DNA of 64,000 nt from Enterobacter quasihormaechei. Lineage in GTDB: Bacteria > Pseudomonadota > Gammaproteobacteria > Enterobacterales > Enterobacteriaceae. Both the position numbers and the translations under genes were made by a program. The stretch is from assembly GCF_004331385.1 (NCBI RefSeq), contig NZ_SJON01000010.1:86960-150959 (forward strand), given 5' to 3'. Below, in pieces: positions 19,410-28,085 of this stretch. Within the stretch, counting starts at the first letter, position 1. Every line of letters begins with the position of its first letter. Below the pieces are notes generated by a model, which worked only from the letters and a program-made list of their open reading frames with translations, had not been told where the DNA came from and did no database searches.

Positions 19410-19904
19410 ATGACGACACCCGACCAACAAACGTTCCGCGACGCCATGGCCTGCGTCGGTGCGGCGGTCAATATCATCACTACCGACGGCCCGGCGGGAA
19501 TGGCGGGCTTTACCGCCAGCGCGGTATGCAGCGTGACCGATTCGCCGCCGACGCTGCTGGTTTGCCTCAACCGCGGCGCGTCCGTCTGGCCGACGTTTAG
19601 CGAAAACCGCACCCTGTGCGTAAATACGCTCAGCGCCGGACAGGAGCCGTTATCCACTCTTTTTGGCGGCAAAACCCCGATGGAGGAACGCTTTGCCGCC
19701 GCGCAATGGGAGACGGGTGAGACGGGCTGCCCGCGTCTGGAGGCGGCGCTGGCCTCGTTCGACTGCCGCATCAGCCAGGTGGTTAGCGTCGGCACCCACG
19801 ACATTCTGTTCTGCGACATTGTGTCCATTGTTCGCCACCCTGCGCCGCAAGGGCTGGTGTGGTTCGACCGCGGCTACCACGCGCTTATGCGACCCGCCTG
19901 TTAA
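19410..19904 (+). CDS. rutF: NADH:flavin reductase RutF
   Basis: Short-chain flavin reductase (FlaRed family) that supplies reduced FMN to RutA. The 164-residue protein has the family blocks [23 protein letters not shown] and [13 protein letters not shown] ([10 protein letters not shown]). Starts 9 bp after rutE with a GGAG site. Confidence 0.95.
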   Translation: MTTPDQQTFRDAMACVGAAVNIITTDGPAGMAGFTASAVCSVTDSPPTLLVCLNRGASVWPTFSENRTLCVNTLSAGQEPLSTLFGGKTPMEERFAAAQWETGETGCPRLEAALASFDCRISQVVSVGTHDILFCDIVSIVRHPAPQGLVWFDRGYHALMRPAC

Positions 19905-19924
19905 CCCGTATGAGGAGACAGATC

Positions 19925-21241
19925 ATGTTCGGACTTCCCCACTGGCAGTTGAAATCGACCTCCACAGACGCAGGCGTGGTCGCGCCGGATGAAAGGCTCC
20001 CGCTCGGGCAGACGATGGTGATGGGCGTACAGCATGCGGTCGCGATGTTTGGCGCGACGGTGCTGATGCCCATGCTGATGGGGCTGGATCCTAACCTCGC
20101 CATTTTGATGTCGGGTATCGGTACCCTGCTGTTCTTTTTTGTCACCGGCGGGCGCGTGCCCAGCTATCTGGGCTCCAGCGCCGCCTTCGTGGGGGTGGTC
20201 ATTGCAGCGACCGGATTTAACGGCCAGGGCATTAACCCCAACCTGAGCGTGGCCCTCGGCGGCATTATCGCCTGCGGGCTGGTCTACACCCTGACCGGTC
20301 TGGTGGTAATGAAAGTCGGCACGCGCTGGATCGAGCGGATGATGCCCCCCGTCGTCACCGGGGCGGTGGTGATGGCGATTGGCCTGAACCTGGCGCCGAT
20401 AGCGGTGAAGAGCGTTTCCGGCTCGCCGTTTGAAAGCTGGATGGCGGTGATGACGGTGCTGTGCATCGGCGTGGTGGCGGTCTTTACGCGCGGGATGATC
20501 CAGCGGCTGCTGATCCTGGTCGGGCTGATTGCGGCCTGTCTGATCTACGCGCTGCTGACGAACGCGTTCGGTTTTGGCAAGCCGGTCGATTTCACGTTGA
20601 TTCATCAGGCCGCCTGGTTCGGCATGCCCCAGCTGACCTCGCCCACCTTTAATGCTCAGGCGATGATGCTCATCGCGCCTGTCGCGGTGATTCTGGTGGC
20701 TGAAAACCTGGGTCACCTGAAAGCCGTAGCGGGAATGACCGGGCGCAATATGGACCCGTATATGGGACGGGCGTTTGTGGGCGACGGTCTGGCGACCATG
20801 CTCTCCGGCTCGGTCGGCGGCAGCGGCGTCACGACCTACGCGGAAAATATCGGCGTCATGGCCGTGACCAAAGTCTACTCCACGCTGGTCTTCGTGGCGG
20901 CAGCGGTCATGGCGATGCTGCTCGGCTTCTCACCGAAATTCGGCGCGCTGATCCACACCATTCCGGCCCCCGTCATTGGCGGCGCCTCGATTGTGGTCTT
21001 TGGTCTGATTGCCGTCGCGGGAGCTCGCATCTGGGTGCAGAACCATGTTGACCTGAGCCAGAACGGTAACCTGATCATGGTGGCGGTGACGCTGGTGCTG
21101 GGTGCGGGGGATTTCGCCCTGACGCTGGGCGGATTTACGGTTGGCGGGATTGGCACGGCGACGTTCGGCGCGATCCTGCTCAACGCCCTGCTTTGCCGCC
21201 GGAAAAGGAATGTACCGCAAGGGAAAGCCATCACCCCCTGA
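19925..21241 (+). CDS. rutG: Uracil/pyrimidine permease RutG
   Basis: NCS2 (nucleobase:cation symporter-2) family transporter of 438 residues in the inner membrane, importing uracil, thymine or xanthine. The start is ATG 19925 behind AGGAG (19913-19917); an upstream open frame is within rutF. The NCS2 signature around EN-x-G (AENLGHLKAVAG and YAENIGVMA) and about 14 hydrophobic segments are visible. Last gene of the rut operon; a REP pair follows. Confidence 0.96.
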   Translation: MFGLPHWQLKSTSTDAGVVAPDERLPLGQTMVMGVQHAVAMFGATVLMPMLMGLDPNLAILMSGIGTLLFFFVTGGRVPSYLGSSAAFVGVVIAATGFNGQGINPNLSVALGGIIACGLVYTLTGLVVMKVGTRWIERMMPPVVTGAVVMAIGLNLAPIAVKSVSGSPFESWMAVMTVLCIGVVAVFTRGMIQRLLILVGLIAACLIYALLTNAFGFGKPVDFTLIHQAAWFGMPQLTSPTFNAQAMMLIAPVAVILVAENLGHLKAVAGMTGRNMDPYMGRAFVGDGLATMLSGSVGGSGVTTYAENIGVMAVTKVYSTLVFVAAAVMAMLLGFSPKFGALIHTIPAPVIGGASIVVFGLIAVAGARIWVQNHVDLSQNGNLIMVAVTLVLGAGDFALTLGGFTVGGIGTATFGAILLNALLCRRKRNVPQGKAITP

Positions 21242-21251
21242 ACCTGAAATA

Positions 21252-21322
21252 GCCGGGTGACGCTACGCTTATCCGGCCTACATGCCAATTGTAGGCCCGT
21301 GCAAGCGAAGCGCCGCCGGGCT
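21252..21322. repeat. Inverted pair of REP-like elements (BIME-type)
   Basis: One unit at 21252-21281 (GCCGGGTGACGC...ATCCGGCCTAC) and a second in opposite orientation at 21291-21322 (GTAGGCCCGT...GCCGCCGGGC). The pair lies between the convergent rutG and EamA genes, a typical place for a BIME; such structures may halt exonucleases or transcription. Confidence 0.75.
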
Positions 21323-21343
21323 AAACGGGCAGAATGCGCATTG

Positions 21344-22264
21344 TTAGCTATCTGCCCCTTGTTCAGCGCTCAATCCGGCAGTCGCCTTACGTCGTTTTTT
21401 TAACTTCAACTCGCTCACCAGCACCCCGGCGATAATAAACGCCGCGCCCAACAGCGCCAGCAGCGGCAGACGCTCCCCGGCAATACGCCCGAATATCCCC
21501 GCCCACACCGGTTCACCGGTATAAATGACCGTCGCCCGCGTCGGCGACACGCTGCGCTGCGCCCAGTTCATGGTGACCTGAATAATGGCGCTGAAAATGC
21601 CCAGCCCCAGCGCCACCACGATCAGTCCGGTGGACATCGGCGGGACAGACTCCCCCGCCGGTACCATTGTCGCAAACGCCACCAGCGACGCGGTAGCAAG
21701 CTGCACGACCGTCACACGCTTGACGTCCACTTTTCCTGCCCAGGCGCTAATCAGAATAATTTCTGCCGCAATGGCAACGGCCCCCACCAGGGTGATGATC
21801 TCCCCCGGCCCCAGCGCCAGCAGATTATTTTCCGGCCCGGCTAATAAAATCAGACCGATGAACGCCAGCACGATGCCGATGCACGACATCAGGCCCGGGA
21901 TCCTGCCGAGGCACAGCCATTGCAATAGCGGCACCAGCGGCACGTACATGGCGGTGATGAAGGCGGATTTGCTGCTGGAGATAGACTGTAGTCCCCACGT
22001 TTGCAGGCTGTAGCCCATGGCAATCGCCACGCCAATGGCCACGCCGGCTTTAAGCTCCCGCAGGGTCAACCCGCGCAGGGTTTTCAGCGAGATAAGCGCC
22101 ACGGCAATGGCCGCCGTTGCAAAGCGCAGCCCGACGAAGAAAAAGGGATCGCTGAGCGTGACCGCGTACTGAACGGCGAGAAAGGTTCCGCCCCAGAACA
22201 TGGTGATCAGGATCAGGATGGCTTCCTGAGGCTTTATGGAGAAGGTAAAACGGGAAACGGACAT
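21344..22264 (-). CDS. EamA/DMT-family transporter
   Basis: Predicted ten-transmembrane exporter of the drug/metabolite transporter superfamily. The 306-residue protein has two EamA repeats (about residues 14-145 and 160-290), the first opening ILITMFWGGTFLAVQYAV, the second containing TGEPVWAGIFGRIAGERL, the conserved E-P-V of this family. Substrate unknown; related proteins export amino acids or metabolites. It is absent from this site in E. coli, and sits between rutG and ymdF. Confidence 0.85.
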   Translation of the reverse strand: MSVSRFTFSIKPQEAILILITMFWGGTFLAVQYAVTLSDPFFFVGLRFATAAIAVALISLKTLRGLTLRELKAGVAIGVAIAMGYSLQTWGLQSISSSKSAFITAMYVPLVPLLQWLCLGRIPGLMSCIGIVLAFIGLILLAGPENNLLALGPGEIITLVGAVAIAAEIILISAWAGKVDVKRVTVVQLATASLVAFATMVPAGESVPPMSTGLIVVALGLGIFSAIIQVTMNWAQRSVSPTRATVIYTGEPVWAGIFGRIAGERLPLLALLGAAFIIAGVLVSELKLKKRRKATAGLSAEQGADS

Positions 22265-22334
22265 GAGACACCAGCACGAAGATTCAATCCTGTAGTGTGC
22301 GATGCCTTTGGCGACAGTTCAATGTGACAGACAT

Positions 22335-22360
22335 AAAAAAACCGCCGGGAAACCCGGCGG
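22335..22360 (-). terminator. Terminator of ymdF
   Basis: Stem CCGCCGGG / CCCGGCGG with an AAA loop (22342-22360); on the minus strand it is followed by seven T residues. It lies 20 bp past the ymdF stop. Confidence 0.9.
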
Positions 22361-22380
22361 CAGAGAGTTAACCCGGCTTA

Positions 22381-22551
22381 CTACTTGTTGCTGCCGTGGC
22401 TATTTTTACCCCCTTTTTTACCAGCCTCTGATGCGCGCTGAGGGTCATTTTTGAAGTTGCCCCCGCTGGACTGGCCACCTTTACGACCTGCTTCTGATGC
22501 TCTTTCACGGTCTTCAGCGAAATTACCTGAACCACCACGATGGTTTGCCAT
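22381..22551 (-). CDS. ymdF: Small stress-linked KGG-repeat protein YmdF
   Basis: A 56-residue hydrophilic protein of the YmdF/YciG (con-10-like, KGG repeat) family. It contains two near-repeats of the form GN-F-x-x-D-x-x-R-A-S-E-A-G-x-K-G-G. Start ATG 22551 with a GGAGGT ribosome site at good spacing; stop TAG at 22381. The E. coli paralogue YciG is linked to general stress and motility, but the function of YmdF is not known. Position next to wrbA matches E. coli. Short and low-complexity, but start, SD, terminator and synteny agree. Confidence 0.9.
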   Translation of the reverse strand: MANHRGGSGNFAEDRERASEAGRKGGQSSGGNFKNDPQRASEAGKKGGKNSHGSNK

Positions 22552-23539
<988 letters not shown>

Positions 23540-23557
23540 CCCAACAGGAGGACAAGT

Positions 23558-23785
23558 ATGCCAACTCAAGAATCCAAAGCTCATCACGTGGGCGAATGGG
23601 CAAGTTTACGCAATACCTCTCCGGAGATTGCCGAAGCCATCTTTGAAGTCGCCAATTATGACGAAAAGCTGGCCGAGCAGATTTGGGAAGAAGGCAACGA
23701 TGAGGTGCTGATTCGCGCCTTCGAAAAAACCGACAAAGACTCGCTGTTCTGGGGCGAGCAAACCATCGAACGTAAAAACGTCTGA
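23558..23785 (+). CDS. yccJ: Conserved small protein YccJ
   Basis: Acidic 75-residue cytoplasmic protein of unknown function, nearly identical in length and ends to E. coli YccJ (MPTQE... ERKNV). Ribosome site GGAGG precedes the ATG. Second gene of the wrbA-yccJ operon; the pairing is conserved across enterics and suggests a link to WrbA, but no activity is known. Confidence 0.94.
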   Translation: MPTQESKAHHVGEWASLRNTSPEIAEAIFEVANYDEKLAEQIWEEGNDEVLIRAFEKTDKDSLFWGEQTIERKNV

Positions 23786-23791
23786 ACGTAT

Positions 23792-23820
23792 CCCCCCGCT
23801 CGCGCGGGGGGTCTCTTCTA
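23792..23820 (+). terminator. Terminator of wrbA-yccJ
   Basis: Stem CCCCCCGC / GCGGGGGG with a TCGC loop (23792-23811) followed by a T/C-rich run. It lies between the convergent yccJ and agp genes and probably ends the wrbA operon. Confidence 0.7.
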
Positions 23821-25059
23821 TTTCGCCGCGTTATTCATCACCGCATTGAATTTATCAATCGGACAGAAGCCGTTTCCGTCAACCGGACACCCCTTCAGCT
23901 CCAGCGTTACGCGCTGAGCAGGGGATTGCAGCGACAGTACGCTGGCGTTCCGCAACTGGGCTGAACTCTGGTAGACATACTCAATTTTCATCAGCTCCTG
24001 GTTGCTGTTTTTGTCATGCCAGCGCTGGAAAACAATTTTGCCGCCAATCGGGGTGCGTTCCTGCTGGTCGTGCAGCTGATACGGCCTGAAGTCCAGCGCG
24101 GTCAGCATCGAGGCGATGTTGGAGTCATGTCCCACCAGCAGGGTGATTCTGGGCGCGTTTGCCTGTTCGGTCACCAGCGTTTTATCAATGTACTTCACCA
24201 GCGGTTTCGCCACGTTTTGCGCCACCTCCGTCGAGGTAAACAGCGAGTCCTGATAGCCGTTTTTCAGCTTCGACAGCACCCGCCACTGCTGATCGGTTTT
24301 GATCTCTCCCCAGGCCACCCGATCGGCCGGGAAGCCTTCGTAATATTGCAGGGTGAAGGCATCCACCAGTGAGTTACCCACCTTCAGCGGCCCCGATACG
24401 CCCGGCTCTTTTTCATAGTCGGCGCTGAACGTATCTTTTGCCTCCGTCAGGGAGCAGACGTTTTTCTCCTTGCAGGACGGCGAGTCGCTGTAGTTTGTCA
24501 GCTGTTCCAGCAGCCTGTAGCTTTCATCCAGCTGCATTTTCTGCCGTTCCGTCTCCATCGCCTTCAGCGCTTTCTCACGAAACGCAGGGGAGTTATCGGT
24601 AATGACCGGATTGAAGGTGGGGTCCATGGTGCCCATTTTTTCCTGATGATGCACAGGAACGTCGCACCCCGGGAACGCGCCGGTGATAAAGAACTGCGCG
24701 GTCGCCACGGTGCGCTGAAGGCTATTTGCGTAGGCATAGACGGTATCCGCTGGCGGGCACTCTCCCGTCTTCACCATCCCCTGCTCTGCCAGCCACTCGC
24801 GCATATAGTGGCCCATGTACACTTCCAGCACACCGCCTTTGGTGGTCAGCTGTCCACCGGGTACGTCCCATTCCGGCCACTGCTTCGGCGTGGACTGCTC
24901 CAGCACGCTGCCGTTATTGGCGAGCGGCGCGCGCAGGTTATGGCGGCTCATGATGAGCACCTGTTGTAACTGATAACCTTCCGGCGCGTCCTGTGCCTGC
25001 GCCCCAAACGTCACTGAAAGCGTTCCTGCCACGGCGACAGCGAGTAGTGCTTTTCTCAT
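23818..25059 (-). CDS. agp: Periplasmic glucose-1-phosphatase Agp
   Basis: Histidine acid phosphatase that hydrolyses glucose-1-phosphate in the periplasm and lets the cell use it as carbon source; some members also act on phytate. From ATG 25059 the precursor has 413 residues, equal to E. coli Agp, with a signal peptide ending GAQAQ. The active-site motif RHNLRAP (RHxxRxP) and the distal HD (GHDSNIA) are visible. The open frame continues upstream to 25197 but overlaps the dedA-like gene, so the longer start is rejected. Confidence 0.96.
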   Translation of the reverse strand: MRKALLAVAVAGTLSVTFGAQAQDAPEGYQLQQVLIMSRHNLRAPLANNGSVLEQSTPKQWPEWDVPGGQLTTKGGVLEVYMGHYMREWLAEQGMVKTGECPPADTVYAYANSLQRTVATAQFFITGAFPGCDVPVHHQEKMGTMDPTFNPVITDNSPAFREKALKAMETERQKMQLDESYRLLEQLTNYSDSPSCKEKNVCSLTEAKDTFSADYEKEPGVSGPLKVGNSLVDAFTLQYYEGFPADRVAWGEIKTDQQWRVLSKLKNGYQDSLFTSTEVAQNVAKPLVKYIDKTLVTEQANAPRITLLVGHDSNIASMLTALDFRPYQLHDQQERTPIGGKIVFQRWHDKNSNQELMKIEYVYQSSAQLRNASVLSLQSPAQRVTLELKGCPVDGNGFCPIDKFNAVMNNAAK

Positions 25060-25151
25060 CCCTTTTTCCTCATGCGTTTTTATCGTTACGCTGAGTGTGA
25101 CAGACTGGTGACCGTTTTTTCGGGAAGCATTTCTCAAACTGATGAATACGT

Positions 25152-25652
25152 TCAGACGCTGATGCCGGTGACGATGCCGACATACAGCGCCGCCCATGCG
25201 CAGGCTGACAGCAGGCTAACGACGTAAACCTTCATCGCGCTCATCCTGAGCATGCCGGCCGCCAGCGGCACGATATAGCGCAGCACCGCCAGGAAACGCG
25301 ACGTGAACAGCGCGACTACGCCGTTCTTTTGCAACTGATGCTGTACCCGCAGAAACTTATCGGCATGTTTTGCGGTGAGGCGTGACACCAGCCGGGTATG
25401 CCCCATCAGATGGCCGATATGGTAATTCAGCACCGAACCTGCCGTAGCGCCCATCACCACCGCCAGCCACGTCATGCCGGGATGCAGACTCGACTGGCTG
25501 ACGGCGATCCCCGCCATCAGCATGACCGATGCGGGCGGCAGCACCGACGAGACCAGCACCGTCGATTTACTCAACGCCATAACAACGAGCAGCGCGAACA
25601 GATGCGTCGGATAATGCGCAAAATGATCCAGCAGCGTGTCCAGCCATGCCAT
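25152..25652 (-). CDS. DedA/SNARE-associated family membrane protein
   Basis: Predicted inner-membrane protein of the DedA superfamily, whose members flip undecaprenyl phosphate or support membrane homeostasis. From ATG 25652 (GGAGAG site) it has 166 residues; an ATG at 25685 would add 11. The family core is seen in F-x-x-R-F-(x)n-R-Y-x-x-P-x-x-A-G ([17 protein letters not shown]) and a proline/glycine-rich re-entrant segment ([14 protein letters not shown]). It is upstream of agp on the same strand, 92 bp away, and absent at this position in E. coli. Confidence 0.85.
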   Translation of the reverse strand: MAWLDTLLDHFAHYPTHLFALLVVMALSKSTVLVSSVLPPASVMLMAGIAVSQSSLHPGMTWLAVVMGATAGSVLNYHIGHLMGHTRLVSRLTAKHADKFLRVQHQLQKNGVVALFTSRFLAVLRYIVPLAAGMLRMSAMKVYVVSLLSACAWAALYVGIVTGISV

Positions 25653-25807
25653 TTCACTCTCTCCGGTAACAAATGAATTCTTCATTTAAAAAGAAAACAG
25701 TTAAATAAAACCTCAACATGTGATTAATACTATTCATTTAAACCGTTCTTAAACATTATTAAAATTCCTCAGCAGCAGTTTTAAATAAGCGTATTATCCC
25801 TCACGTT
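25653..25807. other. Divergent promoter region before the M-box leader
   Basis: AT-rich 155 bp between the dedA-like gene and the riboswitch leader. It should contain promoters for both genes; TTAAACATTATTAAAATTC-type sequence is too generic to assign -35 and -10 elements. Confidence 0.4.
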
Positions 25808-25814
25808 TTACAAC

Positions 25815-26017
25815 GATCTCGTTATGGCGAGGCTCCTGTACAAATACACGTTATCGCTCTGGTGGGTTCGAGAGAACCGGCACAGGGTAAAACAGGCACT
25901 GTCGAATCAAGGCTTTGTCAGTATAACTTCCCTTACGGGATACGGTGTACAGTGCTGAACCCAGGACGTGGGGATCTCCTTTTCGACATGCCCTGTCTTG
26001 CTCGCCCCTGAGAGATT
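25815..26017 (+). promoter_or_regulatory. M-box (ykoK-type) magnesium riboswitch leader of the MgtE gene
   Basis: The leader carries the conserved M-box core: GGCGAGGCTCCTGTAC (25826-25841), a GGTTCGAGAGAACC hairpin (about 25865-25878), then CAGGGTAAAACAGGCACTGTCGA (25882-25904). A long stem pairs GGCACTGT (25895-25902) with ACAGTGCT (25949-25956). The 3' part (CTCGCC at 26001-26006) is complementary to GGCGAG in the core, and GATCTC (25815-25820) can pair with GAGATT (26012-26017), so core access could be the switch. The family normally shuts off Mg2+ transporter genes when Mg2+ is plentiful, which fits the downstream gene. Confidence 0.85.
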
Positions 26018-26040
26018 TTATTATTCAAAGGGAATTTACT

Positions 26041-27042
26041 ATGTCTTACGCTATTCACAACCAAAACCCGGCTTTTAATGACAGCGCCATCGCGCAATAT
26101 ATGAATACCGATTTTATTGTTATCGATATTTCATTATGCGTGGCTCTGGCACGCGAGCAGTTTTTCGAAAAATTAAAAGACGATGATATTCCTTCACATA
26201 TTTTTATCGAGGATAACGGTCGCCTCGCGGGTTTGATTGCCGTTCGCAAATTATTGCAGGCCACGGATACCGTGCAGCCAGTTAAGCGACTGATGATATC
26301 GGATTTTATTCAGCTCAAACCGGAAGATGAGCGAACGGATGTCGCTGGGGTGCTGGCGCACGCGGGTGCGGATGTCGTGCCGGTGGTCACCCACGGCAAG
26401 CTGGTGGGCTGCCTCACCGAGCGCGAAATCGCTCACCTGCTGGAAGATGACGTCACCGAAGATGCGCAGCTTCAGGGGGCGACCCTGCCGCTGGAAAAAC
26501 CCTACCTGGAAACCAGCGCCTTCAGCCTGTGGAAGAAGCGCTCCGTCTGGCTGCTGCTGCTGTTTGTTGCGGAAGCGTATACCAGCTCGGTGATCCAGCA
26601 TTTTGAAGAGGCGCTGGAATCTGCCATTGCGCTGGCGTTCTTTATTCCGCTGCTGATTGGCACGGGCGGGAACAGCGGAACGCAGATCACCTCCACGCTG
26701 GTGCGCGCCATGGCGCTGGGTGAGGTCCACCTTCGCGATGTGGGCCGCGTGCTGCGCAAAGAGATGAGCACGTCGTTGATGATTGCCGCCACGCTGGGTC
26801 TGGCGGGCTGCGTTCGCGCCTGGATGATGGGTATCGGGATGGAAATCACGCTTATCGTCAGCCTGACGCTGGTCTGCATTACGCTGTGGAGCGCCATCGT
26901 CTCGTCGGTGATCCCGATGGTACTGAAACGCTGCAAAATCGACCCGGCGGTCGTCTCCGCGCCGTTTATCGCCACGCTGATTGACGGTACCGGGCTCATT
27001 ATCTACTTCAAAATCGCGCAGTATACGCTGGGGCTGGAATAA
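26041..27042 (+). CDS. MgtE-type magnesium/divalent cation transporter with CBS pair
   Basis: Inner-membrane Mg2+ channel of the MgtE family. From ATG 26041 (AAGGG site) it has 333 residues. A CBS-domain pair fills about residues 15-140 and senses cytoplasmic Mg2+ in this family. It is followed by five transmembrane segments with the family signature PLLIGTGGNSGTQ (near residue 205) and the terminal IDGTGLIIYF. It is shorter than canonical MgtE (about 450) because the N-terminal superhelical domain is missing. The M-box upstream supports the Mg2+ role. E. coli K-12 has no mgtE. An upstream in-frame start at 25945 lies in the riboswitch and is rejected. Confidence 0.9.
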   Translation: MSYAIHNQNPAFNDSAIAQYMNTDFIVIDISLCVALAREQFFEKLKDDDIPSHIFIEDNGRLAGLIAVRKLLQATDTVQPVKRLMISDFIQLKPEDERTDVAGVLAHAGADVVPVVTHGKLVGCLTEREIAHLLEDDVTEDAQLQGATLPLEKPYLETSAFSLWKKRSVWLLLLFVAEAYTSSVIQHFEEALESAIALAFFIPLLIGTGGNSGTQITSTLVRAMALGEVHLRDVGRVLRKEMSTSLMIAATLGLAGCVRAWMMGIGMEITLIVSLTLVCITLWSAIVSSVIPMVLKRCKIDPAVVSAPFIATLIDGTGLIIYFKIAQYTLGLE

Positions 27043-27044
27043 CG

Positions 27045-27074
27045 AAAAAACCCTGCGATATTGCTATCGCAGGG
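27045..27074. terminator. Bidirectional terminator, mgtE-like gene and serT copy 1
   Basis: A perfect 10-bp stem CCCTGCGATA / TATCGCAGGG with a TTGC loop (27051-27074). The minus-strand side is followed by TTTTTT and can end the tRNA transcript; the plus side has TTTCTG and can end the magnesium transporter gene. Confidence 0.85.
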
Positions 27075-27084
27075 TTTCTGAATT

Positions 27085-27172
27085 TGGCGGAAGCGTAGAG
27101 ATTCGAACTCTAGAACCCTTTCGGGTCGCCGGTTTTCAAGACCGGTGCCTTCAACCGCTCGGCCACGCTTCC
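27085..27172 (-). tRNA. serT: tRNA-Ser(UGA), copy 1
   Basis: An 88-nt serine tRNA on the minus strand with CCA encoded. Acceptor GGAAGCG pairs with CGCTTCC; anticodon stem CCGGT/ACCGG with loop CTTGAAA giving anticodon UGA; long variable arm of class II (CGACCCGAAAGGGTTC). Closely matches E. coli serT. A second copy with identical tRNA body lies at 30941-31028. Confidence 0.97.
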
Positions 27173-27184
27173 AAAGTGAGGCGC

Positions 27185-27213
27185 ACTATAAACATCTCTG
27201 AGCATGATGTAAA
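27185..27213 (-). promoter_or_regulatory. Promoter of serT copy 1
   Basis: On the minus strand, -35 TTTACA (27208-27213) and -10 TATAGT (27185-27190) with a 17-bp spacer. A GC-rich GCGCC discriminator follows, typical of stringently controlled stable-RNA promoters. Confidence 0.85.
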
Positions 27214-27426
27214 GCAGGAAATTGCATTACCTTGAGCATCTTGCGTCGTTCCCTTCCGCCCAGATGATTTCTTCATCATCGACTGGCTAAAATGTAAACA
27301 TTTATTTTTACATTCATTAATTTTATCAGTTTTACCGGGTGTGATTTAGACTTTTTTTCATACAACACCCGTTAACCCAGCCTCACTGCGATAAGTGAGT
27401 CCCCATGACTTTATTCAACGGCAATT

Positions 27427-27954
27427 ATGAATTTTATTTTTATCAGTGATAACTATTACCTGTGCCGCGGGGTCTCAAGCGCCATGACATCGACCCATTT
27501 AATTCGCGATAAGAAAGATATTCACGATCTTGATGAGGTCGATCCGACGCTGGATTTTATCATTGCGATTGAACAGGATACGTTACGCAATAGCACTATC
27601 CAGCAGGTCAAAAAAATCAGGCGTGATTACATTGTCCTGATGCATGAGATAGAAGCGAATCGCGCGGTGAGAATCGACAATATTATCTATTCATCAATGC
27701 ATTTTAGCGTTCATCCTTTTCAGCAACTGATGCGATTTTATCGGGCGCTCAGAACGCACTCGTTTACGCGACGCGAGTATGACGTGCTGAAGCTTTTTCA
27801 TCTGGAAAACCATGAAATTGCGAAAAAGCTGCAACTGTCACAAAAAACGACCAGCACCTACCGCGTGAAGATCCTCGAAAAATTAAATATGCGCGCTAAA
27901 AACATTCTGGCGATGTCCCGGGTGAAATCGGCGATTGTCGATCAGAAGCTGTGA
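27427..27954 (+). CDS. LuxR-family transcriptional regulator, orphan
   Basis: A 175-residue protein ending in a LuxR/FixJ-type helix-turn-helix (about residues 115-170: FTRREYDVLKLFHLENHEIAKKLQLSQKTTSTYRVKILEKL). The N-terminal 110 residues do not show a clear acidic pocket or phosphoacceptor of response regulators; the shape resembles stand-alone regulators such as BglJ, EcpR or RcsA. The gene is rather AT-rich next to its neighbours and is preceded by a very AT-rich region, hinting at recent acquisition. It lies inside the segment flanked by the two serT copies and reads toward the ABC genes 131 bp downstream, which it might control (inference). Confidence 0.8.
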   Translation: MNFIFISDNYYLCRGVSSAMTSTHLIRDKKDIHDLDEVDPTLDFIIAIEQDTLRNSTIQQVKKIRRDYIVLMHEIEANRAVRIDNIIYSSMHFSVHPFQQLMRFYRALRTHSFTRREYDVLKLFHLENHEIAKKLQLSQKTTSTYRVKILEKLNMRAKNILAMSRVKSAIVDQKL

Positions 27955-28052
27955 CCCGATCTGCCCGTTAAATTCCTCAAACGCCCCCTTTCTCCGGCTA
28001 TGCAGTTCATTGCGGGCAACTGCGGTTGCTCTCAATCACAATACCTGTATTA

Positions 28053-28067
28053 TGTTATAACATAACA
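28053..28067 (+). promoter_or_regulatory. Zur-box-like operator before the FecBCD-type importer
   Basis: TGTTATAACATAACA differs from the core of the gamma-proteobacterial Zur consensus TGTTATANTATAACA at one position (C for T). An overlapping 12-bp perfect palindrome ATGTTATAACAT lies at 28052-28063. It is 19 bp before the ATG of the binding-protein gene, close to where repression would act. Fur and NikR consensus sequences fit much less well. Confidence 0.75.
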
Positions 28068-28085
28068 ATTACTGGATTGCGTTCT

